A DNA stretch of 64,000 bases. Origin: Larix kaempferi (Eukaryota; Streptophyta; Pinopsida; Pinales; Pinaceae). The notes beneath the pieces were generated by a model. The model was not told where the DNA came from. It was given only the letters and a program-made list of their open reading frames with translations, and ran no database searches. This document shows positions 1-11,334 of this stretch, in pieces; position 1 is the first letter of the stretch; each line of letters opens with the position of its first letter. Position numbers and translations under genes: made by a program. The DNA lies in contig BSBM01000865.1 in the NCBI GenBank assembly GCA_027924585.1, forward strand, positions 4,701,001-4,765,000, given 5' to 3'.

Positions 1-1419
1 TTTAGAGATGTTAGGAAGTCATTGAGAGGGTTCGATTTTTGGGAGCTTCAGGAGGTCTCCAGATTATTTTGGTTTGCAGACTTGTTCAGAGCTAAGTACT
101 ATGACTCTTGTATGCATTTGATGACAGACTATGAAATATATTATACTTATTACCCTTCAGCATATGTTTTAGCTTTATTTTGAGTTTGTTTAACTACTGG
201 ACTGATATATTCGTTGCTGGTTCATGATTTCTTTACTTGTGATGCTTGTCAGCCCTGAATGAACTTTAAGATTATATGCTGATTGTTATTTGTGGATTAT
301 ATGATGTGTCTTTGTCTTTACTTGTTTATGATTTAGTTTCTTGCTTAGCTGGTGAATGTAATCCCTGATTGAATACCAAATTTATAACCAAGAAAACATT
401 CCAAAAAACCTAAAACCTAGTTTACTTTGTTGAGTTTTATTTGAGATTGTGTTGGTTTGTTTCTTTAGCCTTAGAAACAATTTCTGGCACAAACACAAGG
501 TATATCAAGTTTTTTGAAGATTTCAGCCTCTTCAATTAACAGGTCTGCAGGGGTGTCTAAAACATGTAATTAGTCATTCATCATTCCAAACGTGCCAAAA
601 TTTGCTAAAAAATCGAAGGAATTTTGGAGTCGCGATATTCTTGTAGCGCACCTTTGGTGATTTTGAGCTCCAGCGCTACAAGAATAATTTTAACACTGTT
701 TTGGTGCTTTTTCACAGCCTTTTGTCATTTTGCATAGAGTTCTAAAGCTGTCAGAGTGATGATTATACATGACTATACTTAGAGTATGGTTTATGAACCC
801 ATTATTTGATATGGTGACTTTTAAACCCTTTAACAAAAACAAACCTAAAGTTTAAAACTTGAAAATTTCACAAGCAAGCCCAAAATTTCATATAAAAACT
901 AAAGAAAATTTCCTAAAAGAGGGAGAAATCAAAACAGTGCAAATAAATAACTTAAAATAAAATGCAAATCAAACAAAATTTGAAGGAACAAATTACTGAC
1001 TTAACACCATAAACACATATAAAGACTTCAAGAGAGTATGCAATAGATAGGATGCCCTTGGACTGATGAATAATTCAATTGAATGAGATGATTACAATCC
1101 ACAACCACCCACAGGTCCACCCATTAAGGGCCTCAATTACCCACCTAGTGGTTTGGCACATGGCCACAAGTGAATATTAGCCAAGATATCTCAACAGCCC
1201 CCGCCCCTGATTTTCCTCGTGTATTGGTTTCAGTGCGAAATTAATGTTTTTAATTACTTTGTTGTAGTCAGCTGATCGGGGCAAGTCCCCAATGGAGCCT
1301 AGGAGGTCGACACCCCCCTACAGGCAACAGTTATATATACCACATTTTTACTTACCTGATTCTTTAGAAATTACATTTGTTTAATTATGATATCAACGTG
1401 GCCAATATTTTGTTTGTAG
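1..1419. other. Interior of CACTA-like element, no gene recognised
   Basis: AT-rich sequence. A frame is open from base 1 to a TGA at 181-183 (60 codons) but I do not recognise it; it could be the tail of an exon from a gene to the left. Around 1289-1321 a short GC-richer stretch with an ATG may be an upstream exon of the TNPA-like gene, but its splice phase to the next exon does not fit cleanly. A hairpin is listed separately. Confidence 0.35.
637..685. repeat. Short perfect hairpin (13-bp arms)
   Basis: ATTCTTGTAGCGC at 637-649 is exactly complementary to GCGCTACAAGAAT at 673-685, with a 23-base loop. The arm resembles the CTACAAGAA motif common in CACTA termini, so this may be a subterminal-type repeat or a tiny foldback remnant. 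Confidence 0.6.
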
Positions 1420-3711
1420 GCTGAGGGCCGAGGTAAGAGCCCCATGACAGATGATATGTCGACAGATGTTAGCACGCCACGCTCATCGGGTCATGAGCAG
1501 GTATATAGCACATTGTGAATTTCAGAAACTGTATTTATACATATTTATGTTATCTAATTATATGAATGATTTCAAATTGATATTAATGTTTTCTATTTTT
1601 ATGTCCGATGATACATATCTATAGATGGATCCAAATGATATGGATTTGGGGCACATTCTTGATGATGTTGACCTCAAGAATTCAAAGAATATCCGGGATG
1701 CAGTTCAAAAAGCAAAAACAAAATTAAATCAGGAGGTCGTCAATCTGCTTATATCGAATACGCAAATGACGCAGGATGAGACTCAAGCAAAAATAGATTG
1801 TGTGTTGCTTAAAGTAAAGTGCTTGGATGTAAGCTGCAAACTCTTTCATTATAAGTCTATTCCAAATGCAATTTTTTTTCCTATTCATATATGAGTAACT
1901 AAAATATTATTTGTTTCTACAGGAATATTTTTTCCCCGGTGAGAGGCATGCTGGTACCATTGAGACTAACACCCCCTTCGCCACTGATCATGTATCGTTG
2001 TCGTCTGGCCAGTTGGAAACACAAAATGAGACACCCCAGACGGAACACGCGAGTGCCCATGAGGATCAGGGGCCAGTACATGGAGAAGAGCATGACTTTG
2101 ATGCTGCCGTCCCAGCATTTCCTGGATCTTTCCGTGTCACTAGCACGGGAACATTTGAGACTACTTTTTTGGTGGATGAAGATCTCATTCCCTACAAGAT
2201 GGAGAAGATTCCAGATACTATTTACAAAATGTTTTAACTATATATTATAATTTTATTGGAATGTAATTATGCATCATTCTTTTTACACTAATTAACACAT
2301 ACTCGTTTTTGTAGGAAATGATGTCTTTTATAAACATCTTAATGATTGGTCTTTAGAGCTGTTTGGGCCCACTATCCGCACATGGTGGAACCGGCAGAGT
2401 AAAGTTTTGAAAGATGAGCTTATTGCTCGCTTGGTTTGGTTTTTTGGTACCAAAACCTTCAACCAAAAAAAGGTTCTCGAAAAAGCTAGCCAATATTTAC
2501 ATTATGTACGGGAGCAATATAGGAACAACTTAGCAAATAATCCAAAGTATGAGCGCCCTTCGATGATTCCAACAATGGAGTGGAAAGGCTTGCTGGATGA
2601 TGCAAGGGAGAAAGCTGCGAAACTAGCGGGCAAGCCTGTACCCGAGTCAGCTAGAAGGTATGCAATACTTTCAGCAATGCAATTATATGTTTATTACACT
2701 TTATTTTCCATTTTTTTGAAATGTCTAATGTATTTAAAAATACTTTTATAGTCTACCAGATACGTCGAAGGCCACCCAGGCAAGAATAGAAAAACATGGG
2801 CAACACAAGCTTGGCCCTGGTGGATATTCCAACCTGCAAGCACGAATCGTAAGTATGATCAATAATTATTTTATTGTATAGAAATTATAGATTGCATTTA
2901 AAATTATTTTCATGATGATATAACAACAACAATGATGATCTAATTGAAAATTACAGGCTCAAAGATTCCATGATTTGCCAACGGAGGAAGACATGAGGAT
3001 CGGCTACCAACGCGGGTTTTCAGGTGTTGTTGAACATCGAACAAGAAGTCGTGGTAGCCAAGCAAATTCTTCCAGTGAACCATCCTGCGAACAGGTAACT
3101 ACAATAAACAAATTCTATTTAAGCTTGATTCATTGTGTTCTATATTCATTAATAAACTAGCACATAAAATATTGAGTCTCTTTGTGTTAAGCCGCACAAC
3201 GAAAGTAGAGAAAATGCAGAGGATGGAGGAGAAAGAGATATTGAAGTTCATGTTGATCGAAATCCAGGTAATAAATATTCTAGTGTTAAAAAAAAACTAG
3301 CATGGATTAAAGTCTCAAATATTAAATTGCAAATACTATATTGTTGTAAGTGTTGATGTTTTAATGCAAAGGGTCTTCATGTGCAACTTGAGGAAGCAGC
3401 AGAAGATCAAATGTAGGAAATTCATGTCACCCATGAGTTGCCAGGTACAAAGCACCGCTCTAATGTTTTTTTCTTAATGAAGGACTTACAATGATTATAA
3501 TAGTAAAAACACATCAAGCAGTTAATATTTCTTCATTTTTCCAGTACATCTTGGCACCTTACAGCAGCCGCATACACGTCGTGAGCACACGACCCGTCGA
3601 CAAACACGATCACAGGCAGCTACAGAGGGCATAGGAAACAAAAAACAATTGGTAGAAGAGGATGTCACACTTAGAGAATTTGTGGAGAGAAAAAAGCGTC
3701 AAAAAAAGTAG
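1420..3711 (+). pseudogene. TNPA-like (Ptta/En/Spm, Transposase_24-like) multi-exon gene, decayed
   Basis: Inferred exons: 1420-1500, 1625-1828, 1923-2230, about 2315-2657, 2752-2848, 2957-3094, about 3192-3267, about 3372-3445 and about 3545-3711. Several junctions show clean GT...AG (2658/2751, 2849/2956, 3095/3191) and keep frame. The diagnostic block spans the 2752-2848 and 2957-3094 exons: Thr-Ser-Lys-Ala-x-Gln-Ala-Arg, then a Gly-Pro-Gly-Gly-Tyr stretch, then Glu-Glu-Asp-Met. This pattern is typical of the small DNA-binding protein of plant CACTA elements, which binds subterminal repeats together with the larger TNPD transposase. A Trp-rich segment (LFGPTIRTWWNRQ) precedes it and the C-terminus is basic. 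Odd points: the phase across the 2231-2314 intron does not fit, and an in-frame TAG lies at 3414-3416. TNPD itself is not in the window. The family call comes from motif memory, not a search. Confidence 0.55.
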
Positions 3712-6527
3712 TGATTGTAATAAGTACACTATTACATTATTTTTTTATGCATTGTCCTCGGATATTATTTTTGATATTATGGAGTAATGTCTTCAACTAT
3801 GTATTTTTTTCTATGTACGAATGAATGAATGAATTAGTTAATTAATGAATGCTATAAAGTAATTAATGATCGAATGCACGTAATTCCTTTAAGACAAGAA
3901 ACTCACGATGTTCGCACAAAAGATCATTTATTTCCAAGCACGTGCATTGGGTATGGGGAATTGAGAGTGATGTGAGGGGGGGAGGGGCCATATGAGCTTC
4001 CACCTTCATGTGGTTGGCCCTGTTTAGTAGAGAATATTAAACTATTCTCGAAATAGATAGGATCTCAATAAGGTAAAATGCATGCATTATTACAATGTTT
4101 CTTTCTGATACTTCACATTATTACAATGTTTCTTTCTTCTAGCTAACTATAGACATGCATTTTCTTTAAACTGCAGAGTGAGAATCTTGATGGGCTGGAG
4201 CTTTCTGGTTTGGAAGATCTTCAAAGTCTCAGGATGAGGATCGTTGGAATCCATTCTGTGCATCAATACCTCAACATCTTTTGCAAACTCTACATCCGGC
4301 TCCAAATCCACAAATATGAAGAGGTACCCATCCTTCAATTTAATTTAGGTTTTCTATTGATTTTTCAATGTGAAGTATAAAAGAAGGGTTCAGTAAATCA
4401 TTCCCAAGAAATAGATGAAATCCAGTGGATGAACAGCAGGCCTGTAGCAGAGATATTGAGGTTTTATATAGTCTTAGTGTGTTGCAACTAACGAAGTTCC
4501 TAAGGTAAATTTCATGGTAGTTCTCACCATTGATAATCTGGAATTGGTTTGCTAATATGATTAATGGGTTGTCATTAGACGTTCATAAGGTGGAGCTTGC
4601 AAATCTAAATAATGGTGATTTGTCATTCTTTAAACCATTTCATCTGTCCTAGGGTATAGAAGACCCTAGATTCTCCTGTTAACCAGCACAAGGTCATGTT
4701 GTCAACAAACCCAGTGAGGACTTGTGATGATCGAGAAATACAATACGGTAAGTCTTGTATTTTTGTCCTATTTTTAAATTAATAATTTAATATATGTGGT
4801 GGCTTTGATTGAAATTGCCCATAACACTGACTTATGCATAGCTGAGACCCGCTTTTGAATATTCTGTCATATGTAGTTATGTATGTAAGGGCTTGGTATG
4901 AATGGATGACATGTGTACTATATGTGTAGTATGCTTCCTCTTGCAATTGCTATGCGTGTAGAACTCTGTTGTTCCTAACCTTTGCTGTTGATATTCTCCT
5001 AGTTATAGCTGTAACAAAAGTGTATTTTCAAGGTATTTGAGGGAAGTTCCAACAGATTCTAATGTTTGCAATTGGGATTATACCATATGGACATCCAATT
5101 GGAATGGGATCAAAGTAAGAATTTATTATTCTTCATGTTTGTTTGAACATCATTCTTCATTTGTCCCACAAAGTTTAAAGGGATTGAAATGAGATGCCCC
5201 CCCCTCCTCTTCTCAAATTCATGGGTGTTGTTATCACTCCGTAATTTCTTGAGGCTATGTTCAAGAAACCCAAAGGTAACCTACAACCAATCTTTAGGAT
5301 GACTGTCTGACTCAGCCAACCAGAGAGGGCTCTCTCTTTGTCACTGTATGATAAATGTATCAAGGAATAGGAGAAACAAAGCTAGATTCTCAAGGTAACA
5401 AGTGTTTTCAATGGTGATCAAGGTGTTGGGAAAGTTCAAGAGTAAAGAACATTGAGCAATGGAGTCAAGGATTGAGGCTTAAATCAAATGAAAGAGTAAA
5501 TCAGGTCACAGAGGTTTAAGGCCTTTTGCATGCATTTTGCACAGATCATTAAACTTTAAAGGTGATAGCAGAAGGTAGAGAATTGATTGTTTATTTTCAG
5601 GAGCATGTGACTATGAATTCCTTAAATAAACATGAAAGACTTATGAAAGACAGGGAAAAGTAAATTATAATAGAGCACCAGAACACCAACGATGAATTCT
5701 ATTACAGCTTATCTTTCAATGGTATTTACTGTAAATACTGTGGAGCATGGAAACATGAATTCCAAAGATTTAAATTAACAGTAAAGAAGAGGAAATAACA
5801 CAGATGAATGAATTTCACATAGAAGACATTCTGCAACAAAACTTGGAAGAAATCTTAAACATGAGAAAACCTGTATGTCTGTTCTTTCATTGAAGTTCAC
5901 AAAATCCCAGATACACGAGTCTTTTCTTCTTTACAATATGAATTTCTTCGACCAAAGACCAACCCTCTCCCTATCGAAGTAGGGTCTATTTGTAGTTAAT
6001 CTATTCAAAGGAGAGATGCAAAAAACTAGGAAACAGTTACATACGTGGGATCATGTCCCAGCAAAATAGCTTAAATCCTATCTTCTAAAACAGATGGCAG
6101 AGTGACCATTTATTAAATAACCAACTCTACAAAAAGAAATGACAGCTGTATGAATATTTATGAGGTCGATAATCCTTTTAGGATCAACAATATCCTATTC
6201 ATTTCCAGGATGGAAAGAGATATCATTGATGTTTTCTGATAATTTTAGCCTTCAAAGGCGCATACTGTCTGAACAGGCTCGCTTGATTAACTTGTCATCT
6301 TCCTCTGAATATTTCCAAAACAACTGTAAATAAAGTATCTGTGTGACTGTTTCTTACTGTAGTAACTGCAGATAGCAAGCTAGCATCATGGACTCCCTAA
6401 AACTTCTTCTGCAGGATCTAAACTTTATAGCTCTTAGCAACAGTATCAAATATATGACAACCTTGACTTACTTATGCTTCACAGACATCTAACTGGCACT
6501 TCCTGGACCTGAACTTGGTATAAGAAC
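3712..6527. other. Long noncoding interval inside CACTA-like element
   Basis: AT-rich with only short, unsupported frames on either strand. Poly-A/T runs and GAATGAATGAAT-like simple repeats occur near 3820-3850. No LTR, terminal repeat, tRNA or conserved domain is recognisable. It separates the two converging genes, one ending at 3711 (+) and the other at 6528 (-), and so serves as a shared 3' flank. Confidence 0.4.
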
Positions 6528-9500
6528 TCATGCTCCCACCCTGAATACTTCATTCCAAGCATCATCCTTTGGAACAAAAGCATCAAATAATTCTTCCAAC
6601 AGCACATCAAGCTCTATTAAAAGACCTTCTGTAAAGACAGGCAATTTAGATTTAACCTCCCTGAAAAGTAATGGAAGTTCGAAGTCCTGCCTCATTTTGC
6701 TTACTACCACCATGCCTTTAAGTCCTTTTACCATATCATTAAATTTGCTATGGTCTGATCTGGCTTTAATAAACATTTCTTTATATTCAAGCCATGCTAT
6801 TGGCATATTCTCATCATCCCAAAAGGATGGTAAACCATAACCAATCAATGGTAAAAAGGCTTGCTTGAACTCCTGCACTTGCTTTTTAATGTGGGACATC
6901 TTTCCTCTGACTGAATTCAACAGAGTATATTTCTACAACACCCTCCTGACATCTACTAACATAACAGTTCTGTTACTCACCTTTAAAACCTGTAACTCAG
7001 AAGCAGGAGCTTTACTGAGGAAAATAATTGCATTTTGAGCTACCTCTTGAGTTCTGTTAATTAACTTTTCCTCAGCTAATTTACATTTGTTGGATGCCAC
7101 TACCAATGCCTTCTCATGCTCCTCCACAATGATCAATTGAGGCCAGAAAGCATTGATATCTGCTATCAATTCATCCCAAAGAAAATGCTTTGCACCTTCC
7201 AGTGGCAGAACTCCCTTGGTTTTCTCTTTCAACTTATAAATCTTATCTTTCAGTTTATCATTTTCTTCTTTGAGCTTGATGATTTACTGATCTCTAGGAT
7301 CCTGAGCTTTAATCTCTTTAATCTGCAATTTAAGTTCAGAAATTGTGTCCTATAAGTCTGAAACCTTCTCCTTGAAATTCTCAATTTCAGCTTCATGTAC
7401 AGACATATCTACAATGTCATGTATGATCTGGTCCATTGGTGACAAAGGACTAGTTCCCTTGTTTGATTTCAATTGTTCAATTTCTTGAAGCAATTTACCT
7501 TTCTCTTTCTCCAATGCCTCTTTCTGCTCCTGAAGGACTAGAATTTTGGCATTATCTTCCACAGCCTTTGCATTCAAACCAGCTATCTCTTCATACAACT
7601 TAACCAAATTAGGTGAAGGTGTGGTATCAACATTAACATTTACCCCTTTAGCCCTCCTTCTAACTGTCTTAACAGTTTTGACTTTGACTGTTGGCTGGGT
7701 TTCTGCCCCTTGTGCAGGTGGCAACTCTTTATATGAAGCCAGCTCAGTTTGTAAATAAGCCACCTGTGTAGACCATGCTTTGTTTGCAGCTTTCTACTGC
7801 TTCAGGTGAGCTTCCAATTTTTTTATTTTCTGCACTGCATTCTTATGTGCCAAGGTCTCCCTAGTCAAGTCAGCATAAAGGACTTCACTGGCTTGTTTGT
7901 GGAACCAAGTCTTGTCAGGAGTTGGTAATTGATCCATTTCTAAACGAATCTGAGAAGCATTTTCATCATCAGTGATGGCCAAACTTAAAGATCCAGTTGC
8001 TGAATCCCTCACTGTCATCAATGTTGTCTTCATATCAGATTTTTCTTTGAGTTGATTCAATTTTTTTTGCTCTTGCATCACAGACTCATTTCTCTGATCA
8101 ATGTAATGTTTGAGGAGACTCTGCTTGTTTTGAAATTGACCTTCAGCAGCTGCAGCATAGCTATATTTCTTGTATTCCACGACCGGTAGAGGGGGTGGTT
8201 TACTGCTTTCTTTAGGTTTTGCAGTAGTATTTTCAACTATGGTCTGTGATACTTCTTCTTGAATAATAGTAGGGGTGATAACTAGATCCCTTATCAACTC
8301 AACATCAATGATCTATGTACCCATGGCAGTTTTCAGCTTTTTAGATGTCTCAGGTTCCTTTGTATCCATCTCTGTGGCCTCTGGTTCTGACCTTTTCTTG
8401 GTAGATATCTGCTCCACTTTTCCCTGTGCAGTATTTGACTGTGAAAAATCTATATGATCTCTAGCCTCTACAATCTCCTTTAAAGGCTCACTGATCCATA
8501 TCTGATCATATATAAGAGAATTGGCCTCTCCCATCCAAGTTTCAGCCTGACTGTGCTGAAATATACCTCTGCCATACTCCTGTCTCCTTTGTGAAATAAC
8601 ATGTTTAGGGTCATATTTTACAGGTGGTACTTGAGGGAAATCAAGCTGCTTCAGAACTTCTTCAATAATGGGCAATGCTGCTTCCTTCTTTAAAATGAAA
8701 TTTCCCACAGTCATAGGATATTTTATCCATGAACTCCTTTTCAATGATGGGGCAGTGAAATGTTCTTTATTTGTAGAGATCCTTTGCCTCATTACCTCTA
8801 AAGCAAATACACTGGTAGTTAAAAATATAGGCAACACATATGGTGATCCAGTGAATCCAAAGACTCTGACAAGGGAGAATTTTTTTGCCAGGAACCAATC
8901 TCCAATCAAATCAGGGTTTAGGATTTCTTTCAAGTCATTTGAAATTCTCCTGATCTCTGGATTAAACAATCTGAACAGATTAAGTACGATCAAATCCATG
9001 AATTTGGCATAAGACCAGGCATGGTAAAATGGTGAAGAAGGAGGCCATTCCTTGAAGGTTTCTGAGTCTGTAATGGCTAGTGCTTCTAACTTAGCATGAA
9101 TTATCAAAGCATATAAGTATGCCTGATACCTGAAATGATAGATTTTGGAGAAATTGGACAACTGAAAACACATTTCTTTGGCAAAATATTCATCAAACCT
9201 AAGGGGTGCTGTTCCAGGTCTATCTAGGTATAGGAAAATTCCTAACATTGCTTCAGTTACCTCCGAACTAGTGTCTGACCCTAAAATTTGACTTAATAGG
9301 GTTACAGTGGAAGAAATAACTGGTAAACAAAGTTTAGATGAAAAAGGAATAGACAGGTTCTCCACTGGTTTCAACAAAACCTTCTGATACATTCGTTCTT
9401 TATCCTCACTAGAAACTTTCTTGTAAATCTGGGATATTTCAGCTTCATTAAAAGAGATAGAAGTTGAAACGAAATCAACAGAATATTTCAGGGTTTCCCT

Positions 9501-9812
9501 AAGGGTTTGAGGGTCTACTTTGTAGATAATTTGGTCACCCTGGTAATTCATAATTACTCCCTCTGAGGTTGAAAAATTTTCAGCACATAAGGATACAAAT
9601 TCCGGGCAACTAGGTAAAGGATACAATGACGTAGAAGGGATCAAAGTACTGTACAATTTGGTATGGAACTCGGAATTGACAAGGGAAGCAGTACTGAGGT
9701 CATTGTGACTGGTAATGATATCAATGGGTTTTGAAATTGGGTCATATACATCCCAGAAACGGTAAAAAATCAGGTCTTCGGAGGAATCTAAGGTTTTTAC
9801 AGTGGTAAACAT
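6528..9812 (-). pseudogene. Single-frame 1,095-codon gene of unknown function, five in-frame stops
   Basis: From the ATG at 9812-9810 one reading frame runs without frameshift to the TGA at 6530-6528. It is interrupted only by TAG at 8315-8313, 7796-7794, 7352-7350 and 6935-6933 and by TAA at 7286-7284. The first 499 residues look globular and helical (sub-motifs FYRFWDVYDP near residue 16 and YPLPSCPEFVSLC near residue 65), followed by an acidic/basic linker ending in Lys-rich KKLKTA. Downstream there are long Lys/Glu/Leu-rich segments with heptad-like spacing (coiled coil), then a helical C-terminal part with a Pro/Gly/Trp loop (LIGYGLPSFWDDEN). No transposase DDE motif, zinc finger, signal peptide or membrane segment is seen. 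I do not recognise the family. It converges on the TNPA-like gene and lies next to the right terminus, so it is a candidate passenger or accessory ORF of the transposon. Four of five stops are TAG, consistent with CAG decay. Confidence 0.6.
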
Positions 9813-9962
9813 GGTGAAAGCAGGTAATTCAACAGAGGAATACTCAGAAATTGTGTACCTGAGCGTAAGGGCTGACTGTAGTTACTCACAGTTCAAATTT
9901 TGATAGAATATCTGGTATCTGTAGCAGCCGAACCAATCAAACCTTGACATCCGAGTAGAAAT

Positions 9963-10078
9963 TGTGGAAACAGTCTTTCAGCGGTCTTTGACGGTAACAT
10001 GTACAGTGGAGCCTCCTTAGTTAGTGCCTAGACCTGCGAGTTAGCAGAAATGGCGGAAACAGTCTTTCAGTAGTCTTA
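9963..10078. repeat. Two direct copies of a short block
   Basis: GGAAACAGTCTTTCAG occurs at about 9966-9981 and again at about 10055-10070. The copies lie upstream of the ATG of the minus-strand gene and just inside the hairpin, so they may be part of the subterminal or promoter region. Confidence 0.5.
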
Positions 10079-10134
10079 AAAAATTAATACCCTAGACCGC
10101 TAATACCTGCGAGTTATCATTTTAATCTAGACCG

Positions 10135-10278
10135 CAGCGGAAAATAGGATATCGTACATTTCTGTACGGGTATCCATTTTCCACTTCCACTCAGCGACAG
10201 CCACGTAGCACCCGTCACATCTCAGCGGAAAATGGATACCCGTACAGAAATGTACGATATCCTATTTTTCGCTCCGCT
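10135..10278. repeat. Long near-perfect inverted repeat (about 43-bp arms)
   Basis: The arm at about 10138-10182 (AGGATATCGTACATTTCTGT at its core) is matched in reverse complement at 10227-10272, with a spacer of about 44 bases. Matching is essentially perfect from GGAAAATGG to the AAAATAGG side, then imperfect. It lies between the minus-strand gene and the subterminal repeats. Confidence 0.85.
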
Positions 10279-10289
10279 ATTTTAAAAAA

Positions 10290-10760
10290 AAAATGTTTAC
10301 AGCCTATCGCTTAACTGACACCTAGCATATTGTCGGTTAACCGACACCTAGAACATCTACAGCATGTCGGTTAACCGACCCCTAGAACATCTAGAGACTG
10401 TCGGTTAACCGACACCTATAACATCCAAAAACGGACGGTTAATCGACACCTACAACATCTACGGACTGTTGGTTAACCGACACCTATAACATCTACATGC
10501 CATCGGTTAACCGACGCCGTGGAGCATTTGATCGACAGCAAGAAGCCGTCGGTTTGTTTTTTAAAATTTTTCTAGGTGTCGCTTGATTTGCGTCGGTTAA
10601 CCGACACCTCTCCTAGGCGTCGGTTAACCTATGAGATTATTAACCGTCACTAAAACGATGGCTTAGAGGGCTATCGGATAACCGACGACAATCCAGCGAC
10701 GCCTAAAATAAATCATAGTGTCGTACATGCGATAGGGAAATGTCGAAAATCCGACAATAA
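10290..10760. repeat. CACTA subterminal repeats with TCGGTTAACCGA palindromes
   Basis: Irregular tandem array. The core GTCGGTTAACCGACACCTA is followed by a variable AACATCTA spacer and recurs at roughly 30-40 bp spacing from about 10330 to 10640, with degenerate CGTCGG/CCGAC copies on to 10765. TCGGTTAACCGA is itself palindromic. In the En/Spm family such subterminal arrays are the binding sites of the TNPA protein; that role is inferred here. Confidence 0.75.
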
Positions 10761-10780
10761 AGCCGTCGGATTTTGGGTCA

Positions 10781-10793
10781 AAATGTTGTAGTG
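10781..10793. repeat. CACTA right terminal inverted repeat end
   Basis: The last bases, TTGTAGTG, read CACTACAA from the outside inward. The boundary is fixed by the LTR comparison: the bases from 10794 match 24507 onward (TTCCATGAGCAAAG) while the bases before it do not. Confidence 0.75.
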
Positions 10794-11314
10794 TTCCATG
10801 AGCAAAGAGGAGGACTCTTTGAGATATCAAACCTATGGTCTTAGATCTTTGTGGAGATAGCTAGAGGAGAAAGCACTTGGAGCTGAGAGTTGGCTTGAAC
10901 ATCAAGCAACCGTTGTAAGTAACTTCAAGTTTGCAAATAAAATATAACTTGTCTTCTTTCCCAAATTGTGTGTGTTGATGTTGTTTCAATTACATGATTT
11001 GTTTCTATTATAGATTTGGATTCTGACATATATTTCAAGTTGTTAGAAATATTGTATGTGCTTGTACTTTGATTCATCCCACCAGGTTCATTCGCAAGGA
11101 CTTGAGGATTGGAACAATAACTAGGACAAGTGATTAAATCAAAGGTCAGTTAAACCTCTTTCATTTCTTTCAGCAGCATAATATTGAAGCATTTGTTTGA
11201 ATCTAGAAATTTAAGGTAGCATTTGTTATCTTTTTGTCTTTAGTTTGAAGTCAGTTGAGTCTACTTTAACCTAAGAGAGTTTCTACCTACCCGTAGGGAG
11301 AAATATCTACAACA
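10794..11314 (+). repeat. Element A 5' LTR, right part only
   Basis: It matches 24507-25024 closely, starting at TTCCATGAGCAAAG and ending in TATCTACAACA. The first 430 or so bases of the LTR, corresponding to about 24071-24506, are missing because the CACTA element is inserted here. Confidence 0.9.
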
Positions 11315-11319
11315 AAAAC

Positions 11320-11334
11320 TGGCGACTCCACTGG
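11320..11334 (+). promoter_or_regulatory. Element A primer-binding site
   Basis: TGGCGACTCCACTGG begins five bases after the LTR end ACAACA. It begins with TGG, as required to pair with the CCA end of a tRNA, and resembles the arginine-tRNA-type sites reported for Ogre/Tat Gypsy elements. The same motif, lightly mutated, follows the LTRs of B, C and E. Confidence 0.75.

Larger units (their letters stand above)
1..10793. mobile_element. CACTA (En/Spm-type) DNA transposon, right-hand part; left end outside window
   Basis: The right terminus is seen directly: the sequence ends in TTGTAGTG at 10786-10793, which read inward is CACTACAA, the CACTA-type terminal motif. About 0.5 kb of palindromic subterminal repeats lie just inside it. 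The sequence that starts at 10794 is the middle of a 5' LTR whose intact counterpart is at 24506, so the element clearly interrupts that LTR; TTC (10794-10796) is the candidate 3-bp target duplication. A TNPA-like gene (+) lies at 1420-3711 and a large unknown gene (-) at 6528-9812. I find no CACTACAA start in 1-10000 and no missing left part of the LTR, so the left end should lie upstream of base 1. That everything in 1-10793 belongs to one element is inferred, not shown. Confidence 0.6.
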
